The notes: generated by a model from the sequence alone, not told the origin. 64,000 nt of DNA from Saliphagus infecundisoli (GCF_020177375.1 NZ_JAIWHV010000006.1:1-64000), one strand, 5' to 3'. Shown: positions 43,999 to 53,804, counted from the first letter of the stretch. Program-made: numbers and translations.

Positions 43999-46515
43999 CT
44001 ACATCAGGTAGAAAAGCGGGAAGAGGAAGACCCAGACGATGTCGACGAAGTGCCAGTAGAGCCCGAAGAACTCCACGGGCCGGGAGTCCTCGAGATAGGC
44101 GTCGATCGAGATCACGCGATAGATCATGAAGACGGCGACGAAGAGGCCAAGCAGCACGTGGAGCCCGTGGAGGCCGGTCGTGACGAAATACATCGAGTAG
44201 TGGAGGTCGGTGAACCAGAAGATCCCGTGGCTGAACTCGTAGCTCCACTCGTAGGCCTTCACGCCCATGAACGTCAGTCCCAGCAGGACGGTGGTCCCGA
44301 GGGTGGCGAGCAGCCCCGTCTTGTTCTTCCGTTCGGCCATCACGAGCGCGAGGATGACCGTGAAACTCGACGTGAGCAGGATGTACGTGTTCAACAGGCC
44401 GAGCTGGGTGAACGGCGGCACGGGGTCCCAGCTACCCCAGCCCGCGTAGATCCGCATGAAGACGTACGCACCGATGAACGCGCCGAAGACCACGACGTCC
44501 GACGCCAGGAAGAACCAGACGCCGAGTTTCGTGTTGGCGACGTTCTCGAACGGCCACCGTTCGGCGATCGCCATCGTCGGCGCGGTAAAGCGCTCGCGGC
44601 CGAACTCGAAGAGCGTGTAGCCGAGCGTGGCGACCCCGACGACGGTGATCCCCGAGTAGAGGTAGCTCACGTTGGCCGTGAGCCCCGCGCTCTCGAAGTA
44701 CTCGGGGTCGAGCGATTCGACCAGCGCCGCGACCGTTCCCGTCATGCCCGAGGCGCCAAGCAGGGTGATGAACAGCCCCAGCCCGATGCCGAAGGGCCAG
44801 ATGCTCGCGTGATCGACGTGTTCCTCGGCGGTCGCGTGGTCGTGGCCGTGGTCGCGCTCGAGGGCGGCCCCGGCGTCGGCGGTCGCCATCGCGCCGCCGT
44901 CGGTGGTCGCACCGCCGTCGGTCGCCGGCGTGTCGTCGACGAACTCGAGGCGCCCGCTCGCATAGGAGGGGCGTCCGGGCCAGTTCTCGAGGGGTGGCGG
45001 CGAGGGGATCGCCCACTCGGCGGTCCGGGAGAACTCCCAGGGGTTATCGGGGGCGTCGGGACCGGAGACGAGGCTCTTCCCGAGGGTGTAGAACATGATG
45101 AGGAACGAACTCCCCAGGACGAACGCGCCGACGGTCGCCATCTGGTGGTAGATCTGCATGCCGTCGGCGTAGTGGAACACCCGGCGTGGGGTCTCCCAGG
45201 CGAGGAACATCGGGAAGTAAAGCAGGTTGAAGCCGACGAAGTAGACCGCGAAGTTGACCTTGCCCAGCAGCTCGTCGTACATCTTCCCGGTCATCTTCGG
45301 CCACCAGTAGTAGACCCCGCCGACCAGCGCGGTCACCCCCGAGACCATGACGTAGTGGAAGTGCGCGACGACCCAGTAGGTGCCCCGGAACTCGTAGTCG
45401 AGGACGACCGCGCCGAGGAACACGCCCGTAATGCCCCCGAGGATGAAGAGGACGAGCGCACCCAGGCTGAAGAGGAACGGGGTGGTAAAGCGGACGCGGC
45501 CCTTGACCATCGTGTAGATCAGCGAGAAGACCATCAGGTCGAACGGCAGCGAGATCCCGATCGTCGTCGCCATGAAGAGGGTCTTGATCTCCAGGTTGAT
45601 CGTCGTCAGGAACATGTGGTGCATCCAGACCAGGAAGGACTGCACCGCCACCAGGACCATCGCGATGATGACCCACTTCCGGCCGACGATCCGCCGACCC
45701 GTAAAGGTCTGGAACGTCTCGAACATGATCCCCAGCGCGGGGAAGAAGACGATGTACACCTCCGGATGGCCGAAGAACCAGAACAGGTGTGCCCACAACA
45801 GGCTCGAGCCCTGGTCGGTCACGAAGTACTGGGTCAGCAGGATCTTGTCGCTTACGAGCAAGAGCAAGGCCGCGAGGAGGGCCGCGAACGCAAACAGCAT
45901 CATCCAGACCGTAAGCAGCCACGACCAGCTGAAAAGCGGGACGTTCCAGAGGCCAAGCCCCTCCGCACGGGAGCGGTGCATCGTCGTCAGGAAGTTGACC
46001 GTCCCGACCGTGATCGAGGTGACGAACAGGAGTAACGCGACGATCGCTGCGGTTCCGCCCGTGGTCGCCTGAACGGCGGGCGTGTACATCGGGACGTTGA
46101 GCGGGGCGTACATCGTCCAGCCGCCCTCGAAGGACCCGCCCTGGAAGAAGGAGATCGCGAGCAGGACCCCCGAGAAGAGGTAGAACCAGTAGCTGAGCGC
46201 GTTCAGCCGGGGGAACGCGAGGTCCTTCGCGCCGATCTGGAGCGGGACGAGGTAGTTCGCAAAGCCCGTCGCGACCGGCGAGAGGAACCAGAACACCATC
46301 ACCAGCCCGTGGATGGAGACCGCCTGGTTGAAGCCGCTGTTCGAGAGGAGAGTCCCGCCCGGGCTCCAGAGCTGGACCCGGAAGAGCAAGGCGAGGACGC
46401 CCCCGAAGATCAGGAAGAAAAACGCGGTCACGAGATAGAGGATCCCGACGTCCTTGTGGTTGGTCGTCACCAGCCAGCGTTTGATCGACGTCCGCGGCGG
46501 GAAGTGCTCAGACAT
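43999..46515 (-). CDS. coxAC: Cytochrome c oxidase subunit I+III fusion
   Basis: 838 residues, a haem-copper oxidase subunit I (about 1-560) fused to subunit III (about 590-838). Subunit I has the CuB/haem ligands: WFFGHPEVYI near 245-253 (CuB His and Tyr), HHMF near 298, and AHFHYV near 385 (haem a3 and a ligands). The GHPEVY motif with Glu marks the A1 type. The linker (560-590) is acidic and His-rich near 600. The fusion is known in haloarchaea. It is coupled to coxB by a TGATG overlap, with coxB upstream. Confidence 0.96.
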   Translation of the reverse strand: MSEHFPPRTSIKRWLVTTNHKDVGILYLVTAFFFLIFGGVLALLFRVQLWSPGGTLLSNSGFNQAVSIHGLVMVFWFLSPVATGFANYLVPLQIGAKDLAFPRLNALSYWFYLFSGVLLAISFFQGGSFEGGWTMYAPLNVPMYTPAVQATTGGTAAIVALLLFVTSITVGTVNFLTTMHRSRAEGLGLWNVPLFSWSWLLTVWMMLFAFAALLAALLLLVSDKILLTQYFVTDQGSSLLWAHLFWFFGHPEVYIVFFPALGIMFETFQTFTGRRIVGRKWVIIAMVLVAVQSFLVWMHHMFLTTINLEIKTLFMATTIGISLPFDLMVFSLIYTMVKGRVRFTTPFLFSLGALVLFILGGITGVFLGAVVLDYEFRGTYWVVAHFHYVMVSGVTALVGGVYYWWPKMTGKMYDELLGKVNFAVYFVGFNLLYFPMFLAWETPRRVFHYADGMQIYHQMATVGAFVLGSSFLIMFYTLGKSLVSGPDAPDNPWEFSRTAEWAIPSPPPLENWPGRPSYASGRLEFVDDTPATDGGATTDGGAMATADAGAALERDHGHDHATAEEHVDHASIWPFGIGLGLFITLLGASGMTGTVAALVESLDPEYFESAGLTANVSYLYSGITVVGVATLGYTLFEFGRERFTAPTMAIAERWPFENVANTKLGVWFFLASDVVVFGAFIGAYVFMRIYAGWGSWDPVPPFTQLGLLNTYILLTSSFTVILALVMAERKNKTGLLATLGTTVLLGLTFMGVKAYEWSYEFSHGIFWFTDLHYSMYFVTTGLHGLHVLLGLFVAVFMIYRVISIDAYLEDSRPVEFFGLYWHFVDIVWVFLFPLFYLM

Positions 46516-47522
46516 CAGCTCTCACCCTCCTGGCCGGATTCGTCGTCGGCGTTGCCGTCGGTTTCGTTGTCCTCAGTGTCATTGTTTCCGTCGTCGCCAC
46601 TGGCGTCGGTACCGTTCGTGTCGCTTTCGTTGCCGGCGTTCGTTTCGTTGGCCGCGTCGGTCGCGTTGCCCCCGGCGCCGGCCGCGGAGCTCTCGTTCGC
46701 TCCGCTCTCGTTGCTCGCAGCGTCGGTACCGTTCGCACTGCTTTCGTTGCCCTCGGGGCCCGTTTGGGTGCCCGTGGCGCTCTCGTTGCCCCCACCGCTT
46801 TCGTTTCCGCCGCTGTTCGCCTGGGCTTCCTGTTCTGCCATCCACTCCTGGAAAGCCTCCTCTTCCATCACGGTGAGGTCGGCTTTCATGTTGGAGTGGC
46901 CGGCACCACAGAGCTCGAAGCACTCGATGGCGTCCTCGTGGGTCACGTTCTCTCCGTTCTCGGGCGCGTCGGCGATGAACCAGGTCTCGGAGTACTCGCC
47001 GGGGATCGCGTCGGCTTTCGCGCGTTGATCCGGTATGCCGAAGGCGTGCCAGACGTCGATCGACGTCACGTTCAGCTGGATCTCCCTGTCGGCGGGGACG
47101 ACGAGCTCGCCGTTGGACTCGACGCCGTTTTCGTACTGGAAGGTCCAGGAGAACGCCTGTCCCTCGACGTCGACGTTGAGCGCCTCCTCCTGGGCCTCGT
47201 CGCCCGGACCGGCCTCGACGTAGAGGAGCATCTGGTACGACCAGAAGACGAGCCCGAGCACGATGACGGCGCTCAGCCCGAACGAGAGGAAGAGCTTCCG
47301 CCCTCCCTTCCCCCCGGTCGGCAGTTCGCCGACGACCGGGAGGTCCTCGTCCTCGCCGTGGTTGCCGTCGTCGCGGTACTTGTAGGCGTTGTACAGCGTA
47401 TAGCTGACGACGACGATGCCGACGAGCGTCCCGAGTCCGAGAAAGAGGACGAAGATCTCGTTGAAGACGTCGACACGCGTCTGCTGTAACGGAGTGGTAA
47501 GTTGGGGAAGGATCGTGGTCAC
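46515..47522 (-). CDS. coxB: Cytochrome c oxidase subunit II
   Basis: 335 residues starting at GTG 47522. Two N-terminal membrane helices (about 25-47 and 78-102) anchor a cupredoxin domain with the CuA motif ECFELCGAGHSNM near 199-211 (Cys, Cys, His, Met) and the upstream His in DVWHAF. The last 90 residues are an Asn/Ser/Thr/Asp-rich tail with many N-x-S/T sequons (NES, NGT, NET). Such tails occur on haloarchaeal surface proteins and probably lie outside the cell. It is the first gene of the cox pair. Confidence 0.95.
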   Translation of the reverse strand: MTTILPQLTTPLQQTRVDVFNEIFVLFLGLGTLVGIVVVSYTLYNAYKYRDDGNHGEDEDLPVVGELPTGGKGGRKLFLSFGLSAVIVLGLVFWSYQMLLYVEAGPGDEAQEEALNVDVEGQAFSWTFQYENGVESNGELVVPADREIQLNVTSIDVWHAFGIPDQRAKADAIPGEYSETWFIADAPENGENVTHEDAIECFELCGAGHSNMKADLTVMEEEAFQEWMAEQEAQANSGGNESGGGNESATGTQTGPEGNESSANGTDAASNESGANESSAAGAGGNATDAANETNAGNESDTNGTDASGDDGNNDTEDNETDGNADDESGQEGES

Positions 47523-47534
47523 CTCGTTTGCCGG

Positions 47535-47547
47535 CTACTTTTATAGT
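47535..47547 (-). promoter_or_regulatory. Palindromic AT-rich promoter element before coxB
   Basis: CTACTTTTATAGTAG at 47535-47549 contains a minus-strand TATA-like ACTATAAAAG. It ends 14-16 nt before the coxB GTG, closer than the usual 22-25 nt for a leaderless start. So either the spacing is tight or translation begins slightly downstream. The arms are imperfect palindromes and could bind a regulator. The remaining gap to 47796 shows no gene. Confidence 0.4.
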
Positions 47548-47769
47548 AGTCGCTGAGTGCTGGGTCCACTTGGCTATTGTGGAAGCCCTCGTCGAACCGA
47601 ACGGACGGTCCGCTCGCCGCCGGCGCTTCCGTCCGCATCGACCGCGCGTTGTTCTCCGGCATCCAGGTCTCTAAACGGACCTTTGTCCGACCGACCTTTT
47701 GTGTATCGTTCTGGAGCCGTCGCCCGACCGCCGCCCCGCCGCCGGACCCGACCTCCCACCACGACGACT

Positions 47770-47777
47770 CTTATACC
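47770..47777 (+). promoter_or_regulatory. TATA element for the amphi-Trp gene
   Basis: CTTATACC (47770-47777) lies 20-27 nt before the ATG at 47797, as expected for a leaderless haloarchaeal gene. Confidence 0.45.
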
Positions 47778-47796
47778 CGCGACGCGTAGGGGGCGT

Positions 47797-48087
47797 ATGC
47801 CCGAAGACGTCCTCTTCGAGTTCGAGCGCCCGATGGGCCGCACCGAGATCGCCGACTACCTCCGGACCGTCGCCGACCGCCTCGAGGCCGGCGATGAGCT
47901 CGCCATGGAAGGCGGCGGCGAGAGCGTCAGCCTCTCCCCGCCCGCGACCCCCACCTTCGAGGTCAAAGCCGAACGCGAGACCTCGAGTAAGGGCGGCCCA
48001 GGCGAGTTGAGCGTCGAGTTCGAGCTCGAGTGGGACGAGCGTGAGGACGGCAAGGAAGGCGACGAGGGCGGACTCTCCATCGAGTAG
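47797..48087 (+). CDS. amphi-Trp domain protein
   Basis: 96 residues, acidic, from ATG 47797. The N-terminal MPEDVLFEFERPMGRTEIADYLRTVADRLEAG matches the amphi-Trp domain, a small archaeal/bacterial domain of unknown function named for an amphipathic pattern, and the segment LSVEFELEWDE carries the conserved Trp. No catalytic residues. It ends 2 nt before the convergent gene. Confidence 0.85.
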   Translation: MPEDVLFEFERPMGRTEIADYLRTVADRLEAGDELAMEGGGESVSLSPPATPTFEVKAERETSSKGGPGELSVEFELEWDEREDGKEGDEGGLSIE

Positions 48088-48088
48088 C

Positions 48089-48475
48089 TTAGACCTCGAC
48101 GACCCAGGCGGTGAACCCTTCGTCGAGTTCGTACACCGACCGGAAGATCGCGTCGAGCGCCGCCGCGACCCGGTCGTCGTCGGCCCGCGCCGCGATCCGG
48201 ACGTTGACCCCTTCGGCCTCCTCGGGACGCGCGAGTTCGTCGATCGAAAAGGCGGGGTAGTCCTCGAGGAGCGCCTTTAGGGACTCGAGTTCCGCTTCCG
48301 TGCAGTCGACGTTTACGATCCCCTCCGCGAACTGGAGCCAGGGGATTGCCCCCTCGTCGGGGTCGACCGCGGCTTCGATCGTGACGAACGCGCTCGCGCG
48401 GGCGCGATGGGCGGCGATCGCGTCGGCGTAGAGGGCACGGCGTTTCTCGGGCTCGGCGGCGTCGAATCGAGTCAT
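48089..48475 (-). CDS. Conserved haloarchaeal protein, alpha/beta
   Basis: 128 residues. The pattern [35 protein letters not shown] followed by a beta-rich second half ([27 protein letters not shown]) suggests a ferredoxin-like fold, but I do not recognise a named family. The minus-strand TATA-like CTTAAAG at 48497-48503 is 22-28 nt upstream of the ATG at 48475. It is divergent from adk and convergent with the amphi-Trp gene. Confidence 0.65.
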   Translation of the reverse strand: MTRFDAAEPEKRRALYADAIAAHRARASAFVTIEAAVDPDEGAIPWLQFAEGIVNVDCTEAELESLKALLEDYPAFSIDELARPEEAEGVNVRIAARADDDRVAAALDAIFRSVYELDEGFTAWVVEV

Positions 48476-48496
48476 ATCGGCCGTTCGATCGCCTTT

Positions 48497-48511
48497 CTTT
48501 AAGCCTTTATG
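48497..48511. promoter_or_regulatory. Back-to-back TATA elements between the gene at 48475 and adk
   Basis: CTTTAAG (48497-48503, minus-strand CTTAAAG) is placed for the gene at 48475, and CCTTTATG (48504-48511) is 23-30 nt before the adk ATG at 48534. The two TATA elements abut, so the two genes share a compact divergent promoter. Confidence 0.5.
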
Positions 48512-48533
48512 CGACGGGGCGCAACGCTCGGGT

Positions 48534-49169
48534 ATGGCACAGCCACGAATACTCATCCTCGGGCCCCCGGGAGCGGGCAAGGGGACACAAAGCGGCCGCC
48601 TCGTAGAGCACTTCGACATCGCCCACATCACGACCGGCGACGCGCTCCGGGCGAACAAGGGAATGGACATCAGCGACGTCCACGACGAGTACGACACCCC
48701 CGGCGAGATCATGGCCGCGGGCGAACTCGTCCCCGACGAAGTCGTCACCGCAATCGTCGAGGAAGCCCTCGCCGACGCCGACGGCTTCGTCCTCGACGGC
48801 TACCCGCGCAACATCGCCCAGGCAGAGGCCCTAGAGGGGATGACCGACCTCGACGTCGTCCTCAAACTCGACGTGAGCGAGGACGAACTCGTCCACCGCC
48901 TGACCGGCCGGCGGATCGACCCCGAAACCGACGAGGTCTACCACGTCGAGTACGACCCCGCCGAGGACGAGGAGGTCAAAGAGCGACTGGTCCAGCGCGA
49001 CGACGACACCGAGGAGACCGTCGTCGAGCGCCTCCGGGTCTACGAGGAGAACACGGCACCGGTCGTCGAGTACTACGACGAGAAGGGTTCCCTGGAACGG
49101 ATCGACGGCGACCGCGCGCCCGAGGAGGTCTGGACGGAGATCCGCGAGCGCGTCGAGAGTGCCGTCTAG
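48534..49169 (+). CDS. adk: Adenylate kinase
   Basis: 211 residues. P-loop GPPGAGKGT at 10-18, the AMP-binding [21 protein letters not shown] near 86-98, and a LID with [18 protein letters not shown] and no zinc cysteines. It interconverts ATP+AMP and 2 ADP. In many archaea adk precedes the DUF106, cmk and cbf5 genes; here a gene on the opposite strand lies between. Its last 4 nt overlap that gene. Confidence 0.97.
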   Translation: MAQPRILILGPPGAGKGTQSGRLVEHFDIAHITTGDALRANKGMDISDVHDEYDTPGEIMAAGELVPDEVVTAIVEEALADADGFVLDGYPRNIAQAEALEGMTDLDVVLKLDVSEDELVHRLTGRRIDPETDEVYHVEYDPAEDEEVKERLVQRDDDTEETVVERLRVYEENTAPVVEYYDEKGSLERIDGDRAPEEVWTEIRERVESAV

Positions 49170-51007
49170 TCGAGAACGATCTCGTGGGTGCGGACGTGGA
49201 CGTAGACCGTCAGCTCGTCGGTCGCGATGTTATCCATGTGGCCGTCCCAGTTGCCCGTCGGTGAGGTGGGCCCGGCGCTGCTGTCGCCGTGGAAGGTTAC
49301 GGTCCCGCTGGCGTCGAGTCCGCCGATGACGAAGGTTCCGTAGAAGTCGAGCGACCCGCTCGCGTCGAAGTCGGTGTCGGCCGACACCTCGTCGTGGGGC
49401 GCGTAGATCGAGCCGTAGTAGGCCCCGCCGCCGCTGAACCTGAAACTACTCCCGGTCGTGCCGAAGATCTGGAATCGGTTCGCCTCCCCTCCCGAGTTCG
49501 TCACGGCGCCGCCGGACATCGACACCGTACCGCTCGTGATCACCCGGACGACGTGGTCGTTTCCACTGGTGCCGGTCACCGTGATGTCCCCGTTCCCCGT
49601 CATGGATACGCCCCCGCCCGGACGGACCAGGATGTCGATGTCGCCGTCGCTGACGTCGAGTTCGAGGTCGCTGTTCCCGCCGATAGAGATTTCCCCGGCG
49701 AAGTACTGGCCAGCCTCGAGGTGATCGTCGCTCAGGGTGCCGACTTCGTCGCCCTCTCCCTGATCGAGGATCTGGTCATAGGCGCGGTCGATCGGCTCGT
49801 GTTCGGGGAGGTCGTCGAGTTCGTCGTTCGGATGGGGGCCGATCTCGCCGGGCGGGACGCCCTCTCTCACCTCGCAGTCGCCGACGCAGTAGCCGTTGTC
49901 GGTGATCGATCCGGCCGCGACGAGGTCACCGGCGTACGATTTGTCCCACCGGATCTCGATGTCGCCGTAGGAGACGACGCCGCCGTCGACGTGGCCGCCG
50001 ACGGTGACGTCCCCGCCCGCGAGGACGCTCCCGGCGTCGTCGTCGCCCGCGATGTCGACGCTCCCGGCCGCGATGATTCGGCCAGTGACCTCGCCGGAGT
50101 GGCTGACGCTCACGTCCCCGCCCGAGACGACGTCGCCGTAGATCGTGTGTCCGACGTCGACGTCCCCCGGCGAGACGACGTCGCCGCTCGTGTAGCTGTT
50201 TCCCGCCGTACTCGTCGAGATCGACCCCCCGGTCGCCGACAGGACGCTCGCACGATCGGAATTGAGGTTTACGTCCTCGATCTCCTGGGGAAGCTCGGAG
50301 ATGCCGACGATCACCTCGATGGTCCGGTACTCGCCGGTACCGCTGGTCTCGACGCTCGTGTTCCCCATCGATCGGAAGTATTCCGCCCAGCCGTTGTGAT
50401 AGGCTGTCGTGACGGAGATCTTGATGTTCTGGCTCTCGTCGACACCGCCAGTGAGTCCGGAGTGGTTCGAGGTGGTGTTGACCCCCGAGACCGCGACCCC
50501 GCTTCCTGAGGCCGAGCCGCCGCTCACGTTGAAGATCGGAAGCGTCAGCGTCCCGTCGGTGTACGTAATCGGCGGTCCCGAGACGGGCATCGATCGGTCG
50601 CCCGTTCCCCGCCAGACGCCGCCGCCCTCGTAGGCGACGACCGAGCCGTCGTCGTTGGTGTACTCGATCGCACCGAGGCTCTCGTTTGCGACTTCTCCTT
50701 TCCCTTCGATGGAGACGGTCATGTTCCCGCCGTCGACCTTGCGGATCGTTCCCTCGCTCGCGTCGATGTCGAGTTCCGTCGTGCCTCCGGCGTCGCTCGT
50801 CGCGGCGGCAGTCGCGATGTCCGTGCTGAGTTCGACGAACGCGCTCTCGACGCGATCGATCTCGGCCTGGCTCTCGATCCCGTCGGTTGTCGCGCCCGAA
50901 GCGAGCAGGATCGCGACGCTGCCGATCGCGACGATTCCGAACAGCAGGACGAACCCGAGGACCTCCGACTGGCCGCGTTCCTCGCTCACTCCGATCGCCC
51001 GGCGCAC
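49166..51007 (-). CDS. Surface-type protein: pilin-like N-terminus with polymer-forming (bactofilin-like) repeats
   Basis: 613 residues from GTG 51007. [23 protein letters not shown] (about 10-32) is the prepilin-like/TM N-terminus common in haloarchaeal DUF7289-type proteins. Residues 260-370 ([19 protein letters not shown], then GGDVSVS.., [23 protein letters not shown]) and 430-590 contain regular glycine-rich strand repeats like bactofilins/polymer-forming domains. A CVGDC pair lies near 380. Many N-x-S/T sequons are consistent with N-glycosylation outside the cell. It lies in reverse orientation between adk and the DUF106-cmk-cbf5 cluster. Function unknown; a pilus- or matrix-like role is inference. 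Confidence 0.75.
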   Translation of the reverse strand: MRRAIGVSEERGQSEVLGFVLLFGIVAIGSVAILLASGATTDGIESQAEIDRVESAFVELSTDIATAAATSDAGGTTELDIDASEGTIRKVDGGNMTVSIEGKGEVANESLGAIEYTNDDGSVVAYEGGGVWRGTGDRSMPVSGPPITYTDGTLTLPIFNVSGGSASGSGVAVSGVNTTSNHSGLTGGVDESQNIKISVTTAYHNGWAEYFRSMGNTSVETSGTGEYRTIEVIVGISELPQEIEDVNLNSDRASVLSATGGSISTSTAGNSYTSGDVVSPGDVDVGHTIYGDVVSGGDVSVSHSGEVTGRIIAAGSVDIAGDDDAGSVLAGGDVTVGGHVDGGVVSYGDIEIRWDKSYAGDLVAAGSITDNGYCVGDCEVREGVPPGEIGPHPNDELDDLPEHEPIDRAYDQILDQGEGDEVGTLSDDHLEAGQYFAGEISIGGNSDLELDVSDGDIDILVRPGGGVSMTGNGDITVTGTSGNDHVVRVITSGTVSMSGGAVTNSGGEANRFQIFGTTGSSFRFSGGGAYYGSIYAPHDEVSADTDFDASGSLDFYGTFVIGGLDASGTVTFHGDSSAGPTSPTGNWDGHMDNIATDELTVYVHVRTHEIVLD

Positions 51008-51187
51008 CGTCTTCTCTCCATATTGCTGCTAGATATATCCGACACCGTGATATACTATTCGGTTGGTACGTGGACGGCGTCCCGCACTGGCGGCCGACGG
51101 GATCGGACTGGGGCCACGAACCGGCGTCCCGTCGCCGGCGCCCGAAGATAAACACTTGTATACTGGACGTGACCTAGCTTCGAGTAG

Positions 51188-52138
51188 ATGACGCGTACCG
51201 CGGAGAAGGTAGACTCCCTCGTCCGCGAGGACGCCGCGATGGCCGAGGCACTCGAGTCGATCCGCCGGGAGGCCGACCGCAACGGCGGCGAGGTCGAGTG
51301 GGCCGACGTCCGGGACGACCTCACTAGCGGCCAGTGGGGTCGAATCATCGAGACGGGGATCTTAGTCGACGGCCGTGACGGGTTCGAGATCGCCGACCGG
51401 GAGGCGTTCGATCGCGCCCTGGACGACGACGAGGAGGGGGTCGACGCCGACACTCCCGAGATCGACGACGACGCCTCCTCGTGGTCCCAGTGGGACAAAC
51501 TGGCCGGGCTGAGCGCCGTATTGTTGATGACCGGCTACTGGTTCGACTCCATCCGGAACCTCATCGGGGGAACGATCGACGTCGCGCTCGGGCCGCTCAA
51601 CGCCGCGCTCCCATTTTACGCGGTGATCCTCACGGTTGCGATGGTGACCGGGCTCTACTCGACGCTGCTGCAGGCGAACCTGATGAACCCCGAGCGGATG
51701 GGCAAATATCAAGAACGGATGAAGGCGATGCAGGAGAAACGAAAGGACGTCGAGGAGCGAAAGGAAGCCGCCGAGGAACGCGGGGCCAGCGAGTCCGAAC
51801 TCGAGCGACTCGACAACGAGATGGACCGCGTCCAAGAGGAGCAGATGGAGGCGATGGCCGAGAACCTCGGGATGTTCAAAGAACAGTTCCGTCCGATGGT
51901 CTGGATCATGCTGTTTACGATCCCGCTTTTCCTCTGGATGTGGTGGATGATCCGCGACGGCCACATCGCCAGCGACGAGCTCCAGGTCGTGATGCCGATC
52001 GCCGGCGTCGTCGAGTGGAACGACGGCGTCGTTGGCCCGATGCAAGCCTGGATCGTCTGGTACTTCCTCTGTTCGATGGGTTTCACCCAGTTGCTCCGGA
52101 AAGCCGTCAACATCGACATGTCGCCGGCGACCAGCTGA
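51188..52138 (+). CDS. DUF106 membrane protein (Oxa1/EMC3-like)
   Basis: 316 residues. The acidic N-terminal 95 residues include a winged-helix-like part (VREDAAMAEALESIRREADRNGG). The membrane part has helices at about 105-125, 135-160 and 235-258, plus a C-terminal helix, with a long coiled coil (175-225, ERMKAMQEKRKDVEERKEAAEE) between. This is the DUF106 arrangement related to YidC/Oxa1 and EMC3/TMCO1, insertases of membrane proteins. The gene is the first of a tight group with cmk and cbf5. Confidence 0.92.
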   Translation: MTRTAEKVDSLVREDAAMAEALESIRREADRNGGEVEWADVRDDLTSGQWGRIIETGILVDGRDGFEIADREAFDRALDDDEEGVDADTPEIDDDASSWSQWDKLAGLSAVLLMTGYWFDSIRNLIGGTIDVALGPLNAALPFYAVILTVAMVTGLYSTLLQANLMNPERMGKYQERMKAMQEKRKDVEERKEAAEERGASESELERLDNEMDRVQEEQMEAMAENLGMFKEQFRPMVWIMLFTIPLFLWMWWMIRDGHIASDELQVVMPIAGVVEWNDGVVGPMQAWIVWYFLCSMGFTQLLRKAVNIDMSPATS

Positions 52139-52186
52139 CGCGGGGACTTTCACAATTCCTTTGAACGAGCCCGGTGGAGGGAACGT

Positions 52187-52759
52187 ATGTTACTCACCGT
52201 CTCCGGCCCGCCTGGAAGCGGGAAGAGCACCACCGCGGGGTTGCTCGCCGACGCCTTCGACCTCGAACACGTAAGCGGGGGCGACATCTTCCGCGAACTC
52301 GCCGACGAGCGGGGGTACACCCCCCTCGAGTTCAACAAGCTCGCCGAGGAAAACGAGGAGATCGACCGCGACCTGGATCGTCGGCTGGGTCGGATCGCCC
52401 GCGACCGCGACGACCTCGTCCTCGAGTCGCGGCTGGCGGGCTGGCTGGCGGGCGAACACGCCGACTTCCGGTTCTGGCTCGACGCGCCCGCGAGCGTCCG
52501 GGGCGAGCGGATCGCCGACCGCGAGGGCAAGGAGCCGGGGCCCGCGACGGAGGAGACCCGCGCACGGGAGGCCAGCGAGGCCAGCCGGTACGAGGACTAC
52601 TATGGAATCGACATCACCGACCTGAAGATATACGACCTTTCGGTGAACACCGGCCGGTGGGAGCCCGACGCCGTCCTCGACATGCTCGTGACCGCAGTCG
52701 AGGAGTACCACCCCGAAAAGGACGAGGGGAAGTACCCGATCACCGGCGTCGAGATCTGA
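52187..52759 (+). CDS. cmk: Cytidylate kinase
   Basis: 190 residues. P-loop GPPGSGKST at 7-15, '[16 protein letters not shown]' for nucleotide binding, and an R-rich C-terminal half ([21 protein letters not shown]) typical of archaeal Cmk, which is shorter than the bacterial enzyme. It phosphorylates CMP/dCMP. It overlaps the cbf5 start by 1 nt (TGATG) and lies 48 nt downstream of the DUF106 gene, so the three likely form an operon. Confidence 0.94.
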   Translation: MLLTVSGPPGSGKSTTAGLLADAFDLEHVSGGDIFRELADERGYTPLEFNKLAEENEEIDRDLDRRLGRIARDRDDLVLESRLAGWLAGEHADFRFWLDAPASVRGERIADREGKEPGPATEETRAREASEASRYEDYYGIDITDLKIYDLSVNTGRWEPDAVLDMLVTAVEEYHPEKDEGKYPITGVEI

Positions 52760-53661
52760 TGGCCCTGCGTGGCCCGCCCGCCGAGCGCTCGCCCGCCTCC
52801 CTCCTCCGGTTCGGAGTGGTGAACCTCGACAAACCACCGGGACCGTCCTCCCACCAGGTCAGCGGCTGGCTCCGGGACAGCGTCGCCGACGCACTCGCCG
52901 AGACAGGAGAGGAGCCGATCGACCGGGCGGCCCACGCCGGCACCCTCGACCCGAAGGTCACCGGCTGTCTGCCGATCATGTTTGGAACCGCGACCCGGCT
53001 CGCACCCGCCTTTCTGGAGGGCGGCAAGGAGTACGTCGCGGTCCTCGAGTGCCACGGGCCGGTCCCCGAGGACGCCTCCGAGATCGTCGCGGAGTTCGAG
53101 GGCCCGATCTACCAGAAGCCGCCCCGAAAGAGCGCCGTCTCGCGACGATTGCGGGTCCGGGAGATCTACACCCTCGAGGTGCTCGAGACGGCCGACCGAA
53201 AGATCCTGCTCCGGACGCGGTGCGAGAGCGGGACCTACATCCGCAAACTCTGTCACGACCTCGGGCTGGCGCTTGGGACGGGCGCCCACATGGGCGACCT
53301 CCGGCGGACGGCGACCGACCCGTTCGACGACCGGACGCTCCATTCGGCGTACGACCTGCTCGACGCGCTGGCGTTCTGGGTCGAGGACGGCGACGAGAAG
53401 CTGCTCCGGGAGGTTGTCTCCCCCGCCGAGCGAGTGTTGGAGGGGCTTCCGTCGGTAACGATCGCCGAGAGCGCGGCCCGCGAGGTCGCAAATGGCGCGC
53501 AGGTGTACGCCCCCGGCGTTCTTTCTGCGGATGACGCCGGCCCCGAGGACCTGCTCGCCTGTTACACCCCCGACGGCGCCGCGGTCTGTCTCGGGCGGCT
53601 GGTCGGTGACCCGGACGCGGAGTCGGGGATCGTGGTGGAACTCGAGCGCGTGCTGGTCTGA
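52759..53661 (+). CDS. cbf5: tRNA/rRNA pseudouridine synthase Cbf5 (TruB family)
   Basis: 300 residues. Catalytic Asp64 in HAGTLDPKVTGCLP; the N-terminal motif FGVVNLDKPPGPSSHQVSGW; YRKPRKSAV-type segment as YQKPPRKSAVSRRLR; RIRKLCHD-type TYIRKLCHDLG; and a C-terminal PUA domain (about 215-300). In archaea Cbf5 guides rRNA pseudouridylation in H/ACA RNPs and modifies tRNA U55. Gar1, Nop10 and L7Ae are not in the window. It overlaps cmk by 1 nt. Confidence 0.94.
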   Translation: MALRGPPAERSPASLLRFGVVNLDKPPGPSSHQVSGWLRDSVADALAETGEEPIDRAAHAGTLDPKVTGCLPIMFGTATRLAPAFLEGGKEYVAVLECHGPVPEDASEIVAEFEGPIYQKPPRKSAVSRRLRVREIYTLEVLETADRKILLRTRCESGTYIRKLCHDLGLALGTGAHMGDLRRTATDPFDDRTLHSAYDLLDALAFWVEDGDEKLLREVVSPAERVLEGLPSVTIAESAAREVANGAQVYAPGVLSADDAGPEDLLACYTPDGAAVCLGRLVGDPDAESGIVVELERVLV

Positions 53662-53700
53662 GTCGGTGAACGGAGGACGGCGAGGACGGTGAAACGACAC

Positions 53701-53708
53701 TCTTAAAC
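53701..53708 (+). promoter_or_regulatory. TATA element for tRNA-Pro
   Basis: TCTTAAAC lies 26-33 nt before the tRNA 5' end at 53734, in a GC-rich spacer after cbf5. The position fits an archaeal tRNA promoter. Confidence 0.5.
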
Positions 53709-53733
53709 GGAACACGCCCGTCGTCGGAAACAC

Positions 53734-53804
53734 GGGACCGTGGGGTAGTGGTATCCTCTGCGGATGGGGTCCGTAGGACCCGAGTTCGACTCTCGGCGGT
53801 CCCA
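53734..53804 (+). tRNA. tRNA-Pro(GGG)
   Basis: 71 nt: acceptor GGGACCG/CGGTCCC, anticodon stem TGCGG/CCGTA with loop ATGGGGT (anticodon GGG), T-arm CCGAG/CTCGG with TTCGACT loop, and A73. No intron and no encoded CCA. A TATA-like TCTTAAAC sits about 30 nt upstream. It follows the cbf5 gene on the same strand. Confidence 0.95.

Noticed and set aside
43966-46035. 689-residue plus-strand frame over the oxidase genes
   Set aside because: Antisense to coxAC; highly charged product with no known fold, while the opposite strand has all haem and copper ligands.
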